Shown here: in pieces, positions 5,990 to 7,744 of the stretch
Numbering within the stretch: the first letter of the stretch is position 1
How the letters are laid out: every line of letters starts with the position of its first letter
NCBI GenBank assembly: GCA_003484235.1
Contig: DNDP01000193.1
Coordinates: forward strand, 34,081-41,824
Length of the DNA: 7,744 nucleotides
Source: Verrucomicrobiales bacterium
GTDB lineage: Bacteria > Verrucomicrobiota > Verrucomicrobiia > Limisphaerales > RI-55
Reading direction: 5' to 3'
Made by a program: the position numbers and the translations under genes
The notes under the pieces: generated by a model
Told to the model about the DNA's origin: nothing
Databases searched by the model: none
The model's input: the letters and a program-made list of their open reading frames with translations, nothing else

Positions 5990-7252
5990 TCAGATCTTCT
6001 TATCGCTCAACGCCGCCACTCCGGGCAGCACCGCGCCCTCGAGGAATTCCAGGCTCGCACCGCCGCCGGTGCTCATGAAGGTCACCTGGTCGCCGAGGCC
6101 TGCATTGTTGATCGCCTTCACGCTGTCGCCACCGCCGATGATCGACTTGGCGCCGTTGTTCTTCGTGGTCTCGGCGACCGCACGGGCGACGGCAAAGGTG
6201 CCGTCGGCAAAGCGCTTGTCCTCGAAAATGCCCATCGGTCCGTTCCAGAGAATGGTTTTGGCCTTCGCGATGACGTCGCAGAAGCTTTTCACCGTGGCGG
6301 GGCCGATGTCCACTCCCTCGAGATCATCCGGAATGTTTGGCTCGGCATTCACCCTGTGGTCGTGCAGTTCGATGACCGGCTTGCCCTTCTTGTTGAGCTT
6401 GTCGGTCTTCACCGGCCGGGCGACCACGTTGTCGCTCGGAATGAGGAAATCGACCTTCTTCTCGGCGGCCTTGTCCACGGCGGCGCTGGCCACGTCCGTC
6501 TTGTCGGGTTCCACCAGGGATTTGCCGACCCTGAGGCCCTGCGCCAGCTTGAAGGTGTAGGCCATGGCCCCCCCGATCAGGATGGTGTCGGCCTTTTCCA
6601 GCAGGCGGTCGATGACCTTGATCTTGTCCGATACCTTGGCACCGCCGAGGATCACCACGAAGGGCCGGGCCGGATTTTCCAGTTCGTCGCCGAGGAACTG
6701 CAGCTCCCGCTCCATCAGGAGGCCGGCGGCGCACTTGCCGCCGCGTTTGGCAACAATGCGCGCCACCCCTTCGGTCGAGGCATGGCCGCGATGTGCCGCT
6801 CCGAAGGCGTCGTTGACATAGTGCTCGGCCACCTTGGCCAGCTGCTCGGCGAATCCCGCGTCGTTCGCCTCTTCGCCCGCGTAAAACCGGGTGTTTTCGA
6901 GCAGCACGATGTCGCCGTCCTTGAGTGCGCCAACGGTCTTCTCAACCTTCTCCCCGATGCAGTCATCCACAAAGGCGACGGGGCGGCCGACAAGATCGGC
7001 CAGTTTGGCCGCCACCGGGCGCAGGGACATTGTCGGCTCGGGCTTGCCGTCGGGCCGGCCGAGATGCGCCGTCAGGATGATGCGGGCGCCGCCCTTGATC
7101 AGCAGATCCAGCGTCGGGAGGGTGGCCCGGATGCGGGTGTCGTCGTTGATCACCATCTGGCCGTTTTGCTCGGCCATGGGCACGTTGTAATCCACGCGAA
7201 CAAACACGCGTTTGCCGCGCACTTCCAGGTCGTTGACAGTCAGTTTCGCCAT
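5990..7252 (-). CDS. pgk: Phosphoglycerate kinase
   Basis: Catalyses 1,3-bisphosphoglycerate + ADP to 3-phosphoglycerate + ATP, reversibly, in the cytoplasm. The 420-residue two-domain protein is complete. N-terminal substrate domain: RVDYNVP (19-25), Arg40 in DDTRI, HLGRP (63-67), LLENTRFYAGEE (117-128), and NDAFGAAHRGHAST (147-160). C-terminal nucleotide domain: ILGGAKVSDK (201-210), NGPMGIFE (337-344), GGGDS (373-377) and the hinge-returning STGGGASLEFLEG (394-406). The ATG at 7252 is fixed by the conserved N-terminus; no Shine-Dalgarno motif precedes it. It is the promoter-proximal gene of the pgk-tpiA-secG operon. A gap (GAPDH) gene, often found just upstream of pgk, is not adjacent here. 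Confidence 0.98.
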   Translation of the reverse strand: MAKLTVNDLEVRGKRVFVRVDYNVPMAEQNGQMVINDDTRIRATLPTLDLLIKGGARIILTAHLGRPDGKPEPTMSLRPVAAKLADLVGRPVAFVDDCIGEKVEKTVGALKDGDIVLLENTRFYAGEEANDAGFAEQLAKVAEHYVNDAFGAAHRGHASTEGVARIVAKRGGKCAAGLLMERELQFLGDELENPARPFVVILGGAKVSDKIKVIDRLLEKADTILIGGAMAYTFKLAQGLRVGKSLVEPDKTDVASAAVDKAAEKKVDFLIPSDNVVARPVKTDKLNKKGKPVIELHDHRVNAEPNIPDDLEGVDIGPATVKSFCDVIAKAKTILWNGPMGIFEDKRFADGTFAVARAVAETTKNNGAKSIIGGGDSVKAINNAGLGDQVTFMSTGGGASLEFLEGAVLPGVAALSDKKI

Positions 7253-7280
7253 GTTCAGGGAACCCGAAAAAGGGACGGCG

Positions 7281-7308
7281 AGAATAGCGAGTCCGACCTG
7301 TGAGTCAA
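7281..7308 (-). promoter_or_regulatory. Probable sigma70-type promoter of pgk-tpiA-secG
   Basis: On the minus strand TTGACT (7308-7303) is followed after 16 bases by TATTCT (7286-7281). Five of six bases match the -35 consensus and four of six match the -10. Transcription would start near 7274, leaving a leader of about 22 bases that lacks a Shine-Dalgarno sequence. The leader ends in a small inverted repeat, GTTC-N3-GAAC (7253-7263), directly before the start codon. The position just upstream of a highly expressed operon supports the call. Confidence 0.65.
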
Positions 7309-7330
7309 ACGGGGAATTCGCGCCTCAAGA

Positions 7331-7344
7331 CGGGCCTTTGCCCG
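7331..7344 (-). terminator. Possible weak terminator or hairpin after the metallopeptidase gene
   Basis: On the minus strand CGGGC, loop AAAG, GCCCG forms a 5-base-pair stem 16 bases past the metallopeptidase stop and upstream of the pgk promoter. Only a short mixed tract (TCTTGA) follows, so it is a poor intrinsic terminator and may only reduce read-through. Confidence 0.3.
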
Positions 7345-7359
7345 GGCATTGGCAGCGGC

Positions 7360-7731
7360 TCAGGCAAGCCCGCGCTCGTCCAGATCGTCTTCGTCCAGGC
7401 CCAGGTAGTGACCCAGTTCATGTAGGTACGTGGTGCGAACCTCCTCGCGAAAGGTGTCCTCCGCCTCCTCGGCGAAATCCCAGAGATTCTCCAGAAAGAG
7501 CAGGATCTGTGGCGGCAGGCTGCCGTGTGCCTCCTGATCCGAATACTCCGGTCCGACGAACAACCCCAGCAGGTCCGGCTCGAGTCCATCGGCGATCTGG
7601 TTGTCGGTGGGCACCCGTTCCAGCACCAGCGGCACCTTGAGGGCGGCTTCCCGCAGCGCCGCGGGCAGGCCTTCGATCACCGCCCCGGTTTCCTGGCGGG
7701 CGATCCGCTTGAGTTCGGTGAAGTCGGGCAT
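7360..7731 (-). CDS. Small zincin-type metallopeptidase family protein (PF06262-like)
   Basis: A 123-residue soluble protein, the usual size for this family of minimal zinc-peptidase-like proteins. The zinc motif HELGH is at 104-108, followed by YLGLDEDDL (109-117), an acidic segment that may supply the third ligand. Other family marks are GLEPDLLGLFVG (49-60) and the SLPPQILLFLENL strand region (71-83). There is no signal peptide or membrane segment, so a cytoplasmic location is expected. Substrate and physiological role are unknown; peptidase activity is inferred only from the motif. The ATG at 7731 has the one convincing Shine-Dalgarno sequence of the window, GGAGG with an 8-base spacer (7744-7740 on the minus strand), at the very edge. 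It precedes pgk on the same strand, but a hairpin and a separate promoter lie between them. Confidence 0.85.
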   Translation of the reverse strand: MPDFTELKRIARQETGAVIEGLPAALREAALKVPLVLERVPTDNQIADGLEPDLLGLFVGPEYSDQEAHGSLPPQILLFLENLWDFAEEAEDTFREEVRTTYLHELGHYLGLDEDDLDERGLA

Positions 7732-7739
7732 GGTGGGAG

Positions 7740-7744
7740 CCTCC
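7740..7744 (-). promoter_or_regulatory. Shine-Dalgarno sequence of the metallopeptidase gene
   Basis: GGAGG on the minus strand, 8 bases before the ATG at 7731. It fixes that start codon and contrasts with the other genes here, which lack such a motif. The window ends at this site, so the promoter is not visible. Confidence 0.7.

Noticed and set aside
5385..6560. A 391-codon plus-strand frame opposite tpiA and pgk
   Set aside because: It spans two well-identified glycolytic genes and their spacer. It is an antisense shadow.
1..7744. A novel defence, mobile or biosynthetic system
   Set aside because: Every substantial coding region is a recognisable housekeeping family. There are no direct-repeat arrays, transposases, integrases, att-like repeats or unassigned gene clusters, so nothing supports such a claim.

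Overview
This is a compact, GC-rich chromosomal stretch made almost entirely of housekeeping genes. I see no mobile element, CRISPR array, tRNA, rRNA or phage gene. The gene content fits a Gram-negative bacterium with periplasmic folding and secretion machinery. The proteins read most like Verrucomicrobiota: a divergent PpiD/SurA-like foldase, a SecG with a long Pro/Ser/Thr tail, tight pgk-tpiA-secG linkage, and very few Shine-Dalgarno sequences. That assignment is a judgement from protein style, not a database result.

Layout. Bases 1-2016 hold a minus-strand group. It runs from sppA (short-form signal peptide peptidase, 2016-838) into upp (uracil phosphoribosyltransferase, 838-215), which overlaps the sppA stop by one base. 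After a 110-base gap comes the first 34 codons of a probable Xaa-Pro peptidase (M24 family) that leaves the window at base 1. A 161-base divergent spacer (2017-2177) separates sppA from a plus-strand pair. The pair is a 540-residue membrane-anchored PpiD/SurA-like periplasmic foldase (2178-3800) and, 16 bases later, an RluA-type pseudouridine synthase (3817-4617). A convergent spacer (4618-4727) carries a strong intrinsic terminator oriented for the minus strand. From there to the right edge everything is minus strand: a pgk-tpiA-secG operon (7252-4728) with a good sigma70-type promoter in front of pgk, and upstream of it a small zincin-type metallopeptidase gene (7731-7360).

How they fit together. 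pgk and tpiA supply adjacent steps of lower glycolysis/gluconeogenesis. secG, sppA and the PpiD-like protein all concern protein export: the translocon, clearance of signal peptides or membrane fragments, and folding at the outer face of the inner membrane. upp salvages uracil. The co-location of secG with glycolytic genes is a known recurrent arrangement and need not imply a functional link.

I found no convincing undescribed system. The most interesting points are a faint tandem duplication in the C-terminal half of the PpiD-like protein, the near absence of Shine-Dalgarno motifs, and the unusual low-complexity extensions of SecG and SppA.
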